Assembly: GCA_000169075.1 (NCBI GenBank)
Contig: AAVT01000008.1
Location: forward strand, 124,001-188,000
Length of the DNA stretch: 64,000 bases
Source of the DNA: a marine gamma proteobacterium HTCC2143
Lineage (GTDB): Bacteria; Pseudomonadota; Gammaproteobacteria; Pseudomonadales; Dasaniaceae
Reading direction: 5' to 3'
Shown: positions 35,876 through 44,186 of the stretch, piece after piece
Layout: each line of letters opens with the position of its first letter
How positions within the stretch are numbered: the stretch's first letter is position 1
Made by a program: the position numbers and the translations under genes
The notes under the pieces: model-generated
The model's database searches: none
What the model was told of the DNA's origin: nothing
Seen by the model: the letters and a program-made list of their open reading frames with translations, nothing else

Positions 35876-36343
35876 TTACTTTTGATCATTTTTTCTCAGT
35901 TTTTTTAAATCATTATGTAACTCTGCACTAACTCTATTCATTCGTATTGCCATTCTGCTCTCTACTAATATCATTACAGCATCAATATTAGGGTTGTGAT
36001 TACGTTGAGCTTGTAAGTATCTTGTTGTGGCATTTATGAGCTCTACCTTTTTTTCCATTTGAAGATCGTCTTCTGGTATATCCTTAAAAAAATCACCTAC
36101 TTCTATAAATGCAGACATTAATGCCACATTTGCTTGATATTCAGTACATGGGGTTATTACATCTATCGTTTGGTCGTCTGCAAGCAAAGTTTTTGCAAGT
36201 CTATCTCTATCTATATCGCCGAGAAGATAACGAACACACTGATTACCGTAGTTTAGAGTCTCATCTACTTGTGAATGGGCATCTAGCGCAAAAGAAGTAT
36301 TCGAGAAAACTAGTATTGTAATAGTAATTAGTAGCGATTTCAT
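35876..36343 (-). CDS. Exported small helical protein
   Basis: 155 aa with signal peptide (MKSLLITITILVFSNTSFALDA). The mature part is helical, with one Cys pair (NQCVRYLL and VITPCTEY) that could form a disulfide, and a Lys-rich end. Function unknown. Lies between a lipoprotein gene upstream and the secreted protein gene downstream. Confidence 0.65.
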   Translation of the reverse strand: MKSLLITITILVFSNTSFALDAHSQVDETLNYGNQCVRYLLGDIDRDRLAKTLLADDQTIDVITPCTEYQANVALMSAFIEVGDFFKDIPEDDLQMEKKVELINATTRYLQAQRNHNPNIDAVMILVESRMAIRMNRVSAELHNDLKKLRKNDQK

Positions 36344-36375
36344 ACATCCCCTTCTGTTTAGTTGAACGCTCGTTA

Positions 36376-37026
36376 TTAAGGAAAACTCCGAATCAGCTTA
36401 TAAGTAATACTGCTGTTATCTGCTTTAATTACCTCTATCGATGCACCTTTGTATCCGATAGTATTTGATAATGATAAATCATACTCAACATCATTGTTAA
36501 AAGCTGGCCTAGCACTATTGTTGCTAAACTCTCTGTATCCAACATTAATTTTATCACCAATTCTACCGCTATAAATTAACGTTTGCTGAAAACTATTGTG
36601 TCTTTCGGATATTTGTTTTTTACGCTCAAAATCGCCAGCATAACAAGCGCTACCGCCGAATGTAGTTATTACACATAACTCTGAATCTTTAATTTTTCCG
36701 AGCGCTAAAGCTTGTATTGGATCAGCAAGGCCGCCGCGAACAACACCAACAGCAGAGTAAAAGTCATTTTTATTATCATGCCCAATTTGAGGATACATCT
36801 TCGCAGCTATATCATAAAGCGCGCCATCTATATGTTTATGCACAATCAACACACTTTCTTCTGAAATAGTTCCTTTCTGTACTAAATGATCGCCAACATA
36901 GACAGTAATAATTTGTCCTATTTCTGGATAATCAACCTTTTTCACATATGTGTCTGTGCCATTGTATTTTACAGATGTACAACCCGTGATCATCAATACG
37001 GCGGCAATTACTAGTATCTTTTTCAT
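36376..37026 (-). CDS. Lipoprotein, unknown function
   Basis: 216 aa; lipobox ITGC in MKKILVIAAVLMITGCTS. The mature part contains GQIITVYVGDHLVQKGTI and a C-terminal beta-rich segment (FNNDVEYDLSLSNTIGYKGASIEVI). First of three exported genes. No family recognised. Confidence 0.7.
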   Translation of the reverse strand: MKKILVIAAVLMITGCTSVKYNGTDTYVKKVDYPEIGQIITVYVGDHLVQKGTISEESVLIVHKHIDGALYDIAAKMYPQIGHDNKNDFYSAVGVVRGGLADPIQALALGKIKDSELCVITTFGGSACYAGDFERKKQISERHNSFQQTLIYSGRIGDKINVGYREFSNNSARPAFNNDVEYDLSLSNTIGYKGASIEVIKADNSSITYKLIRSFP

Positions 37027-37170
37027 TATTAGCCTTTTTTTGTCAAAAAATATTTAGCGCGGAAATCGAACAACCGAATAGTCTTTCGAAACCCCTAACA
37101 CGCTTAATCGCTTTATTTGAGATTTCCTGCGCCACTATAACTTTCTATTGCTGAGGATCAATAGTACTAA

Positions 37171-37299
37171 AGTATTAGGTGGTCTGGGACCGAAAAAAAC
37201 GATGTCGAAACCTAAACCGCTGGCCGACCACGACGCATAAACTCGACAACAATATCGTCCTGCAAGCTGTCTACCGCTGAGACCTTACTTTTAAGTGTT
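37171..37299. repeat. Dispersed repeat family C, copy 3
   Basis: AAACCTAAACCGCTGGCCGA...ATCGTCCTGCAAGCTGTCTA; same conserved LNRWPTTTHKLDNNIVLQ peptide with stop, after a one-base length change upstream of it. The rest of the 37027-37488 gap shows nothing. Confidence 0.75.
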
Positions 37300-37488
37300 A
37301 GGCCAGCAAGTGCTGTTGCAGAAGAGTCTCGCATCGACAGCTGGGCGGCCTCCGCAACAACGGCACCAATTTACATATTGCGTGCAGCTATACTATATCC
37401 CTCAGTCGCAAAGAAACTGTAGGTTAGACCGAGGCCGGCCCTTTGTGTACAATTTCGCAGATTTTCGAAACCAGTGTGACGCGCTATT

Positions 37489-37596
37489 ATGAAAATAGAA
37501 CTTCATACTCGGCTGAAGATTGAAGCAGCCAAACGCCGCATTTACATTGGCGACGTGTTGGAAGAGTTGATTGAAAATCATATACCCAAGATTTAA
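37489..37596 (+). CDS. Tiny ribbon-helix-helix-like ORF (possible antitoxin remnant)
   Basis: 35 aa, MKIELHTRLKIEAAKRRIYI then GDVLEELIENHIPKI. The pattern LK..AA.R...I..VLEELIE is that of the helix-helix part of CopG/Arc-type repressors. It is far shorter than a whole RHH protein, and an in-frame stop lies just upstream, so it may be a truncated remnant. Confidence 0.4.
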   Translation: MKIELHTRLKIEAAKRRIYIGDVLEELIENHIPKI

Positions 37597-37640
37597 TAAC
37601 CATTGAGTGTCTTAATAACAAGTAAATCAGGGAGCAAGGA

Positions 37641-38279
37641 ATGCAGCGAATAATCATATTGATGTGTCTAGTCTTAGCGCTATCCGGCTGTGAGAAGGAG
37701 GTAAAGGTGGTGAGTGTAGATAAAATACAAGATCGCAACGGTACTGCTTATCTACCTAATTCAACGACACCCTTTTCGGGCAGAGCAGAAGATTATTATG
37801 ACAATGGGCAGCTAAAATACGAGGCCACTTACACACTTGAAGACGAATTCGAGGGAAGACCTGTGAAAGAGTTCACAGATAAAGACGAATTCCAGGAAAA
37901 ACTTGTGAGAGAGTACTATAGAAATGGTCAGCTAAGGTCATTGCATCTTGCAAGTCTCGAAGGAATTAAAGATCGAACTTTTTATGAAAATGGGCGTATG
38001 GAATACGAAAGAATTTGGACTGGTAGAGACTACTGGCTTGACTCAAGTGTGACAAAGTTTTTTTATAAAAGTGGACGGCGAAAAAGTGAATCATCTCGGC
38101 ACGAAGAAGATGGGCGAGTTCTTCAAGTATGGTATGAAAATGGGCAATTAAAACAATATGCGCCGATGAAGGATGACAAAGCAGAGGGCCTGGTTAGGGA
38201 ATGGTCCGAGGACGGGCAGTTAATGTCGGAGATAATTTATAAAGAAGGGCGTCCAACAGTAGCGCCATCCGAGCAATAG
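37641..38279 (+). CDS. MORN-like (YwqK-type) repeat lipoprotein
   Basis: 212 aa; lipobox LSGC in MQRIIILMCLVLALSGCEK. The mature part has repeated YYDNGQLKYEATY, YYRNGQLRSLHLAS, FYENGRMEYERIW, FYKSGRRKSESS, WYENGQLKQYAPM and WSEDGQLMSEIIY units, about 22-30 residues apart: MORN_2/YwqK repeats. Such repeats form beta-hairpin sheets; role unknown. AAGGA before the ATG. Confidence 0.82.
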   Translation: MQRIIILMCLVLALSGCEKEVKVVSVDKIQDRNGTAYLPNSTTPFSGRAEDYYDNGQLKYEATYTLEDEFEGRPVKEFTDKDEFQEKLVREYYRNGQLRSLHLASLEGIKDRTFYENGRMEYERIWTGRDYWLDSSVTKFFYKSGRRKSESSRHEEDGRVLQVWYENGQLKQYAPMKDDKAEGLVREWSEDGQLMSEIIYKEGRPTVAPSEQ

Positions 38280-38521
38280 GCCATGGCTATCAGTTTCAAA
38301 TAATGTAATCAAAATGCCTATGGAGAGGAGAATCTCGCCCTCTGGTTGAGCGAGCAGGTGGTTGCAAGCCAACTCTTCGCTCAGTCTGTAGTTAATGACT
38401 GAATAAAGACCGCAACAGAGCCGAATACAGCGCGAATAGAGAGCAATAGGCACAATCACTAGCCGCACAGCCCAAATCGCTATATGGCCGGCTATATGGC
38501 CCTTACAGGCACCTTGCCAGA

Positions 38522-38597
38522 CAACGGAATAATCAGATTGGGAGCCTACTGCAAATTTGCGGGAGGTTAGTCGCGCTCAGGCAGCAATATTCCGTTG
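38522..38597. repeat. Inverted repeat with 10-bp arms
   Basis: CAACGGAATA (38522-38531) and TATTCCGTTG (38588-38597) enclose 56 bases that contain the palindrome GCAAATTTGC. Could be a REP-like or MITE-like hairpin. The 38280-38785 gap has no gene; it holds this element and the attC-like site. Confidence 0.5.
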
Positions 38598-38714
38598 TGT
38601 GAATCCAGCGGGGCTGCATATTTGCAAAGTCATTGCTTGTGAGTTCGCGGTCAATCATCCCAGCAGCATCCCCAGCTCGGATTGCAAAGTTTTTTCTTGA
38701 TCCAGATACTTCGA

Positions 38715-38776
38715 TAAATACCCAGATCTAGCCGATCAATAATTGCTGCGTCCGGCTGGAACTTCTTGGGTTAGGC
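38715..38776 (+). repeat. attC-like site with canonical GTTAGGC end
   Basis: 62-bp imperfect hairpin: left arm ATACCCAGA...AGCCGA pairs with CGGCT...TTCTTGGGTTAGGC, with a spacer loop between inner and outer arms and a central AATAATTGCTGC loop. The right end is a perfect GTTRRRY core (GTTAGGC, 38770-38776); the left end has lost its AAC. Confidence 0.45.
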
Positions 38777-38785
38777 GGGTGCATT

Positions 38786-39130
38786 TCAATAGAAACTGTT
38801 GTAGCACCACAACAAAAAAAGTATACCTAGCAAATAGTGAACAGCCCCAAAAAAAATGTATCCACCAACAACTCTTGGTTTGTGTGTAGTTTCAGTCGTT
38901 AGCTCGCCGTATTTCTCCATTAGGTATCGGGCCTGCTTTTTAACCAGCCACCAGCTCATGCCACCCACGACAACAGCCGCAGCGAACATCCCTGCAAATA
39001 GAAAAACCAGCGACCAAAGAGATATTAGGTTACTAATACCCCCGTCACGCAAGAACAAAATTGCACCACCAATTAGCCAGACATACGTGGCACTTCGGCC
39101 TAGTTTTTCTTTTTGGTGGTCCATACTCAT
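38786..39130 (-). CDS. Small three-helix membrane protein (possible cassette gene)
   Basis: 114 aa with three hydrophobic segments: YVWLIGGAILFLRDGG-like, LISLWSLVFLFAGMFAAAVVVGGM and GYIFFGAVHYLLGILFLLWCY. Unknown function. Its stop is 10 bases from a GTTAGGC core and its start is 7 bases from GCCTAAC, so it fills an interval bounded by attC-type core sites like a gene cassette. Confidence 0.6.
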   Translation of the reverse strand: MSMDHQKEKLGRSATYVWLIGGAILFLRDGGISNLISLWSLVFLFAGMFAAAVVVGGMSWWLVKKQARYLMEKYGELTTETTHKPRVVGGYIFFGAVHYLLGILFLLWCYNSFY

Positions 39131-39136
39131 AAGTAC

Positions 39137-39167
39137 GCCTAACTCCGCAATAACCGCTGCGTTATAC
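39137..39167. repeat. Short attC-like arm pair
   Basis: GCCTAAC (39137-39143, exact RYYYAAC) and GTTATAC (39161-39167) flank TCCGCAATAACCGCTGC. Outer TAAC/GTTA pair; too short to be a complete attC, so a truncated site. Confidence 0.35.
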
Positions 39168-39409
39168 CTATAATGGGCCTAGAGCGGCCGCCGGTGATCA
39201 TTATCAACCAAACATCTTCCCACACATTGATGTGAGTCAAGACGAAGTTACTCCTGATCAACATTGGTATGGAAAAGAAAAAATGGCATGAGGATGCGCA
39301 CGACTACTCAAATGAAGCTAATTAACCAACTGTCGCTATTGGAAGACCGAATAGACAGTGTGATGGCTAATCGCTTTGGTGACATGTTGGCGGTGTGATA
39401 TTAACTCGG

Positions 39410-39463
39410 GGAGCAGTTGGTGTTGAACCAGTTGGTCGCTGGTTCGAATCCACCTCGGCCCAA
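39410..39463 (+). pseudogene. tRNA-like remnant
   Basis: Has an anticodon-arm-like GTTGG-TGTTGAA-CCAGT, a GGTCG variable region, a T-arm GCTGG-TTCGAAT-CCACC (one mismatch) and a 3' end GGCCCA. No matching 5' acceptor strand exists upstream, so it is not a functional tRNA. The rest of 39131-39720 shows nothing supported. Confidence 0.35.
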
Positions 39464-39720
39464 TAAGCTGAGCGAGCACCGGCCAACCAAAAAAAGGCTG
39501 GTAGATATTTGGCAAGTAGACGGGCGGTAGTGCAGAACGACCACCCGAGATAACAACTTCAATCGGCTATGCTTCGTAGTCTCGACACTTGCCCACTGGT
39601 AAACTTAATGAACCCTGAGTTTTATCAGATGCGACAGAACCGTATTTAAGCAAGAACATAAAAAAAGCCGCTCTTTATGAGTAGCTAATTCTATTTCTTA
39701 ATAGTTAAATTGATAAATAG

Positions 39721-40074
39721 TTAAAAAGCCCGAACAGCGCGAACATAGTGGCTATTGCCCTTAGGGCTGAAGGTCTGGTAACCATCGTCGAAAAACTGTC
39801 TATACGCAATGAGGTTACCGACATCAGTAGAACTCCAATAGGCGTCATCAGCAAAACCGCCAATTTTATCCATATTTTCATACATCATATTCAACTCCTC
39901 TTTTGTAGGTAATCTCCATCCATCACCTAAATCAGCACAAGCCTTTTTAGCATCTTCCCAAGTCATCTTACCTAAATCTTCGGTCATCACTTCTAAATTG
40001 CCGATTTTAACTGTTGATTGAGCAAAGACATTAATTGATAGAGCAAGTACTCCAAATAGTAACAGTGTTCTCAT
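39721..40074 (-). CDS. Exported DUF1566 (Lcl C-terminal-like) protein
   Basis: 117 aa from ATG 40074 with signal peptide MRTLLLFGVLALSINVFAQ. The mature part is a short DUF1566 domain: LGDGWRLPTKEELNMMYENM, AYWSSTDVG and a C-terminal YVRAVRAF. These fold like the Legionella collagen-like adhesin C-terminus and are found in surface proteins. A tandem GTGTTCTCATA repeat overlaps the start (two ATGs), making the first codon uncertain. Confidence 0.75.
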   Translation of the reverse strand: MRTLLLFGVLALSINVFAQSTVKIGNLEVMTEDLGKMTWEDAKKACADLGDGWRLPTKEELNMMYENMDKIGGFADDAYWSSTDVGNLIAYRQFFDDGYQTFSPKGNSHYVRAVRAF

Positions 40075-40218
40075 AGTGTTCTCATAGTGTGAAGTTTTTA
40101 TCAAAGATATTAGTTTAGCAAGGTGCAAAAAAAAAGCCAGTTGGTCGGAGGTGCCCTATTAACATTAATAACTGATTCGATTATGCTGCTAGCTCATCTA
40201 CGATCAAAGGAATGAAAA

Positions 40219-40566
40219 ATGATTAGAATTATTACACTGGCACTCTGTCTGTCTTTCGCCTCAATATCCTTTGTGATGGCTAGCAATGAAAAATATTTTA
40301 TTGCTGGCCTTGGTGCAGCGTCCTGCGGTGCCTGGATTGAAAGCCGAAAAGATGAAGATCTTCAGGTGAACGTTGTTTTGGGATCTTGGGTGCAGGGCTT
40401 TCTAAGTGGACTGAATGTAATCGCCATGGAGTCCAAAAGAGAGATTAGTATGATACCTGATCCAGATACATTGCTGGCCTATGTTGATAAGGGATGCGAG
40501 GATGATCCCTTAACGAGTGTTTACAAAATAACCAACATGCTACATGGTCAGCTACAACAGTTCTAG
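40219..40566 (+). CDS. Exported small protein, Rap1a/Tai-like
   Basis: 115 aa with signal peptide (MIRIITLALCLSFASISFVMA). SCGAWIESRK, LGSWVQGFLSGLN and DPDTLLAYVDKGCEDDP match the Cys-containing helical pattern of the Rap1a/Tai4 immunity-like family of periplasmic proteins; the two Cys probably form a disulfide. Many such proteins are not linked to T6SS, and none is seen here. AAGGA ribosome site. Confidence 0.65.
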   Translation: MIRIITLALCLSFASISFVMASNEKYFIAGLGAASCGAWIESRKDEDLQVNVVLGSWVQGFLSGLNVIAMESKREISMIPDPDTLLAYVDKGCEDDPLTSVYKITNMLHGQLQQF

Positions 40567-40633
40567 AATATATTAAGGCCAATAGAGACCCTTCTAGCAG
40601 AGCTCTTACCCAAAAGAACCATAACCGCACCCT

Positions 40634-40735
40634 AGCCCCATCCAAATCGCTACAGTCTGCCGAGGCATTACCGTCAGCCAACTTTCACGCACTCGAATGC
40701 AGATTGGAGCGATGGGGTGTTAATCACTAATGCGA
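40634..40735. repeat. Dispersed repeat family B, copy 2 (joined to PEP-CTERM gene end)
   Basis: CACCCTAGCC...ATCCAAATCGCTACAGTC...GATGGGGTGTTAATCACTAA. The repeat runs directly into the last codons of the PEP-CTERM gene. On the minus strand its ends (AACACCCCAT and ATGGGGCTAGG) can pair, like a degenerate attC. Confidence 0.7.
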
Positions 40736-41398
40736 CAGTGGTGCCGACTTTCTGAACTTGCGGATTCCAACTAGGCCAGCCAAACCTAGTGCCAATAGAG
40801 GTAATGTGCCTGGCTCTGGAACTGATTGGAATTGAACCTCCATCGGCGCATTAAGCAATACGGGGGAAGGATCCCGTGTTGAATAATCATAGGATCTAAC
40901 TAGTAACCCGGTGAAATTTGAAGAACTATCGATAGAGAAGAAGTCTTCGTTAGTAAACCACTCGGCGTTTTCATTATAAAAGGTTAGCTCGACGAGAACA
41001 CCGCTTGGCTCTGAAGCTTTTCCAATACTCCAATAATCGATCATTCCACTGACGCAAAAGCTGCAGGCCCGATCGTTTCCAATAAGAATGTACGATAGAT
41101 CGAAGGTTAGATCGTAACCATTAACTTGAATCGAATAACTGGGGAGTGCTTTGGAACTGTCCAAAAAATGCAAAGCGCCGGCGTAGTAACTTGAGTTAGT
41201 CGATTTAATTTCGAGTTCATTAAATGATAAAGAGCCGCTAACTGAGTCGCCGGTTGACGCCTCGAAATCACTTCCAAATATTCTCTGGAGTAAGTCACCG
41301 TCATCATTAAGCTCGTCGACTACACCGTTGAATTCAATTCGCAACGCATGAGACTGACTGGCGAAAATTGTTATGGCGATCAATAAAAAATGTTTCAT
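40727..41398 (-). CDS. PEP-CTERM sorting domain protein
   Basis: 223 aa: signal peptide (MKHFLLIAITIFASQSHA), a beta-rich extracellular domain, then VPEPGTLPLLALGLAGLVGI followed by RKFRK, the PEP motif plus helix plus basic tail recognised by exosortase. It should be cleaved at the PEP motif and anchored or released in the EPS/biofilm matrix. No exosortase is in the window. A degraded copy of its last 26 codons lies at 57864-57944. Confidence 0.88.
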   Translation of the reverse strand: MKHFLLIAITIFASQSHALRIEFNGVVDELNDDGDLLQRIFGSDFEASTGDSVSGSLSFNELEIKSTNSSYYAGALHFLDSSKALPSYSIQVNGYDLTFDLSYILIGNDRACSFCVSGMIDYWSIGKASEPSGVLVELTFYNENAEWFTNEDFFSIDSSSNFTGLLVRSYDYSTRDPSPVLLNAPMEVQFQSVPEPGTLPLLALGLAGLVGIRKFRKSAPLSH

Positions 41399-41737
41399 GA
41401 TAAATTTTCTGCAGTATTAAGAGGGATTTAATCAGCGCATCCAGCGCCAGAAATATTAACCTTTTGACTTACATGTTCTTTTTAACTTCTCATATTTCTA
41501 ATAAAAAAAGGTGCAAAAAACCAAAAAAACTTCATCAATTGTAGGTGCTCAAACAGAGAAAAGGCGACATGAGTAAACGCCAAGGCTATAGATTCTGCTT
41601 TGGACAAACGACGGCAAGTATAATCTATCTGTAGAAACGACTATACAATGCATAAGTATTAGCTAGCTCTGGGTCAATATCAGCCGTGATTACTTGATTG
41701 CGTTTCATTCTATTTAGGCTGTGGCTACCGTACTAAA

Positions 41738-41804
41738 TATTGAACCCATTACAGTACATTCCCGATGTATTTGTTGCTTGGGATTATCTTCCATAAGTTC
41801 AGAT
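41738..41804. repeat. 67-bp dispersed repeat (copy 2 of thermonuclease 5' region)
   Basis: Matches 26943-27009. On the minus strand it would begin MGSIFSTVA, parallel to MSSISKTVA of the nuclease, but no nuclease coding sequence follows. The rest of 41399-41927 shows nothing. Confidence 0.65.
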
Positions 41805-41927
41805 GGGCTAACGAGGACGGCAGCTAACGGGCTGGAATCAGGATACTTTTCTGAGAGTGAGAAAAGCGTGGTTATTCTTTCTAACCAGGTATTGTTTAGC
41901 AGACCAGCAATTAAGACTGCGGTGCCT

Positions 41928-42989
41928 TTAACCTTCAGGAAGTTGAGCCACAACTCGATTTCGACCAGCTTTTTTAGCCTTATAAAGCGCCAAATCTGCA
42001 TGTTTGATCAACACATCTTCCCTCTGAGTACCGCTATCAGAACTACTGAATGAGCCGATACTAACTGTGACGACTGCGGACTTCCCATCTTCGTAAGGAA
42101 TATTTTGAGCCTGAACTTCTGCTCGAAGCGTCTCTGCTACTTTTGCGGCGCCCAAGGGGTCAGTTTCTATTAATACGACAATAAATTCTTCTCCACCGTA
42201 TCGGCCTAGTAAATCAGCTGGACGCGCAACCGCATTTTTAAGCACATTGGCAACACGTTTCAAACACTCATCACCTTCGGCATGACCGTTTATATCGTTG
42301 AATCGCTTAAAATGATCGACGTCTATCATGAGCGTTGAGATCCAACTACCATTTCGACGCGCGCGAGCCGTTTCTTTGGCAAACTCGAGAGAAACCGAGC
42401 GGCGATTAGCGATGCCTGTTAAGTAATCCGTATGCGCCGATAAACCCACCTTACTTAACAACTTCCTGTGCGAATTAACAAAAGCACTGGCCACCAATCC
42501 GGTGATCAGCACCGTCAAGGTAACAGCCACATAACGAACAACCATTAAGTTAGTCTCAGCACTAAGGTTGTCCGGGATTTTAGCGCTCAAATGAAGCGTC
42601 AACAGAACTAGCAGAATTAGGGAGACAACCATCAAGGAGAGAAACCCTGCACGCAAACTAAGCAGCAAGAATGCTGCAATGGGAATAAGAGGCGAGATTA
42701 TCGGTATAGGTCCAGCGAACCCGCCAGTATTATACCCAGAGACAAACAACGCGACGGTTAAAGTACTAATCAGAACGCCAGCCGCAATATCACTTGAACC
42801 CAATCTACTCAAATAGACAGCGTTGCCCAAAAAAATTAATAAAAAGACAATTCCTGGCCAGGGTAGACTCGTCCGGCCAAGCGCGTACCAACGAACTACA
42901 ACGCCAGCTAGTACCAACAGCATGAATAGTAAATTGATGTTGGAGACCAAAGCGTGTCTATCTTCTGGATCTAGAGTTGGCTTATCCAT
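41928..42989 (-). CDS. Membrane-bound diguanylate cyclase (GGDEF)
   Basis: 353 aa. Five to six membrane helices in 15-170, then a GGDEF domain: TDYLTGIANRRS (188-199), MIDVDHFKRFNDINGHAEGD and the active site GGEEF (265-269). An allosteric I-site RPAD (256-259) stands five residues before it, so product inhibition is expected. Synthesises c-di-GMP. An octanucleotide tandem repeat lies 28 bases upstream of the start. Confidence 0.93.
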   Translation of the reverse strand: MDKPTLDPEDRHALVSNINLLFMLLVLAGVVVRWYALGRTSLPWPGIVFLLIFLGNAVYLSRLGSSDIAAGVLISTLTVALFVSGYNTGGFAGPIPIISPLIPIAAFLLLSLRAGFLSLMVVSLILLVLLTLHLSAKIPDNLSAETNLMVVRYVAVTLTVLITGLVASAFVNSHRKLLSKVGLSAHTDYLTGIANRRSVSLEFAKETARARRNGSWISTLMIDVDHFKRFNDINGHAEGDECLKRVANVLKNAVARPADLLGRYGGEEFIVVLIETDPLGAAKVAETLRAEVQAQNIPYEDGKSAVVTVSIGSFSSSDSGTQREDVLIKHADLALYKAKKAGRNRVVAQLPEG

Positions 42990-43016
42990 GATCGAATTGT
43001 TCTCAAAACCTCAAAA

Positions 43017-43052
43017 CCGGAAAGCCGGAAAGCCGGAAAGCCGGAAAGCCGG
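43017..43052. repeat. Octanucleotide tandem repeat upstream of the diguanylate cyclase
   Basis: CCGGAAAG x4 plus CCGG, uninterrupted, 28 bases before the GGDEF gene start on the minus strand, where promoter or leader would lie. Unit number could vary by slippage. Confidence 0.95.
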
Positions 43053-43095
43053 CAGTCTAAACCTTATTTAACACGGATATCAAACATATGTTCAC

Positions 43096-43167
43096 AGTAT
43101 AGACAAAACAAACGCCCTATCCGCCCGAAGTAAAGCAATGCCGCATAGCTGCTGAGGCGGCGGGCAA
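43096..43167. repeat. Dispersed repeat family A, copy 3 (internally deleted)
   Basis: TAGACAAAACAAACGCCCTA then CCGCCCGAAGTAAAGCAATG and GCTGCTGAGGCGGC. A 20-bp block present in other copies is missing between two CCTAT repeats, as expected from slippage. 43168-43313 shows nothing. Confidence 0.75.
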
Positions 43168-43313
43168 CTACTATAAATAGGCTAATTGCTCGCAGATCGA
43201 TCATTAATTGCCCGTATTTAGAATGCTTATTGTGAGCGTGATTTTCCCTGATCGCATTATGCCCTTCCAGCTCTATCCTTGAGCAGCACCATTCATCACA
43301 ATCCTTGTGTTTT

Positions 43314-43502
43314 TTAATCGACTAGTTCAGTTTGCGGCGGGGCTCTTTGTTCTGGCAATGGACTAGCTGAGGTTAGTGCCATGGATTTGGCATCCAAGTG
43401 TTCCAGATTTTTCTTGATGACCAATAGGTCTTGATCGGTGTCTTCTTTCGCCCTCAGGCTGCTGGCGTCAACCGAAATATGGTGAGAGTCTGCGGTCAGA
43501 GC
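43314..43502 (-). other. Open frame remnant without start codon
   Basis: A stop-to-stop minus-strand frame of 62 codons (ALTADSHHISVDASSLRAKE...KKNLEHLDAKSMALTSASPL). It has no good start or ribosome site and is preceded by two stops. The composition looks protein-like; it may be the tail of a lost gene. Confidence 0.25.
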
Positions 43503-43549
43503 TTATTAGGGTCTTAGTCATTTAGAACGGCAGATTAGCGCCATATACC

Positions 43550-44073
43550 TCAAAAAAACATCGACACATCCTTAGCAGATCGGTTGCGAATTTCTTTCAT
43601 GAGCATATGGCCAACCTTGTCATAGAGTACCAGTGTTGCGCGCGCCAAGGCAGTATCAAATAGCATAGCCACATCAACCGAGATTAATGAATCATCTCGT
43701 TCCCACACGATAAGCGCCGGAACATTAAATTTAGTGCTATCCACAACATCTTCAGTTGAATTGTAGGTGCTAAAGCGACTTAAGGTGGTATCTCGGCTTC
43801 CGCTGCGCAGCGCTAATTCATAGTATCGCTGGATGAGCTCTTCAGTAACCACAGGCGAGTGGTTATAGCCGAAACTTACACCTTGTTTAGTCAATCAGCA
43901 GGGATCCGTATATCTGGCAATGGCGCGAAACCAAGGTTTACGCATTAAGCTGAAAAATACTAGCGCCTCTTTCGTGTCTTGATCTAATTGATTAGCCTTT
44001 GCCTCTAGCTGTTGCCTAAATTGAGGTCAACCGGAGGAATCAATAGTATCAGTGACCCAGCTATACTTTTCAT
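43550..44073 (-). pseudogene. Broken alpha/beta-hydrolase
   Basis: The C-terminal part (43550-43894) has TEELIQRYYELALRSGSRDT, PALIVWERDDSLI (the acid Asp region) and YDKVGHMLMKE (the catalytic His). Just upstream the frame continues as QDTKEALVFFSLMRKPWFRA then IARYTDPC, a TGA, and LTKQG; family members have Trp there. A signal-like MKSIAGSLILLIPPV at 44073 suggests the N-terminus, but the nucleophile-Ser segment is deleted. Non-functional as read. Confidence 0.7.
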
Positions 44074-44186
44074 CGGTCTAATTGTCCTTTTAACCTTACT
44101 CTTGGCACTACTTTTGGCATTATTTTAAGGCCTATTTTCAGAGCTACTTTCAAAATAGGCGTGCCGAGCCCATATTTTTTAAAATG

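Noticed and set aside
39288..39398. 36-aa + ORF
   Set aside because: Too short, no ribosome site, no recognisable motif.
41714..42001. 95-aa minus frame downstream of the diguanylate cyclase
   Set aside because: It overlaps the GGDEF gene end in another frame and only its last residues match the nuclease start.
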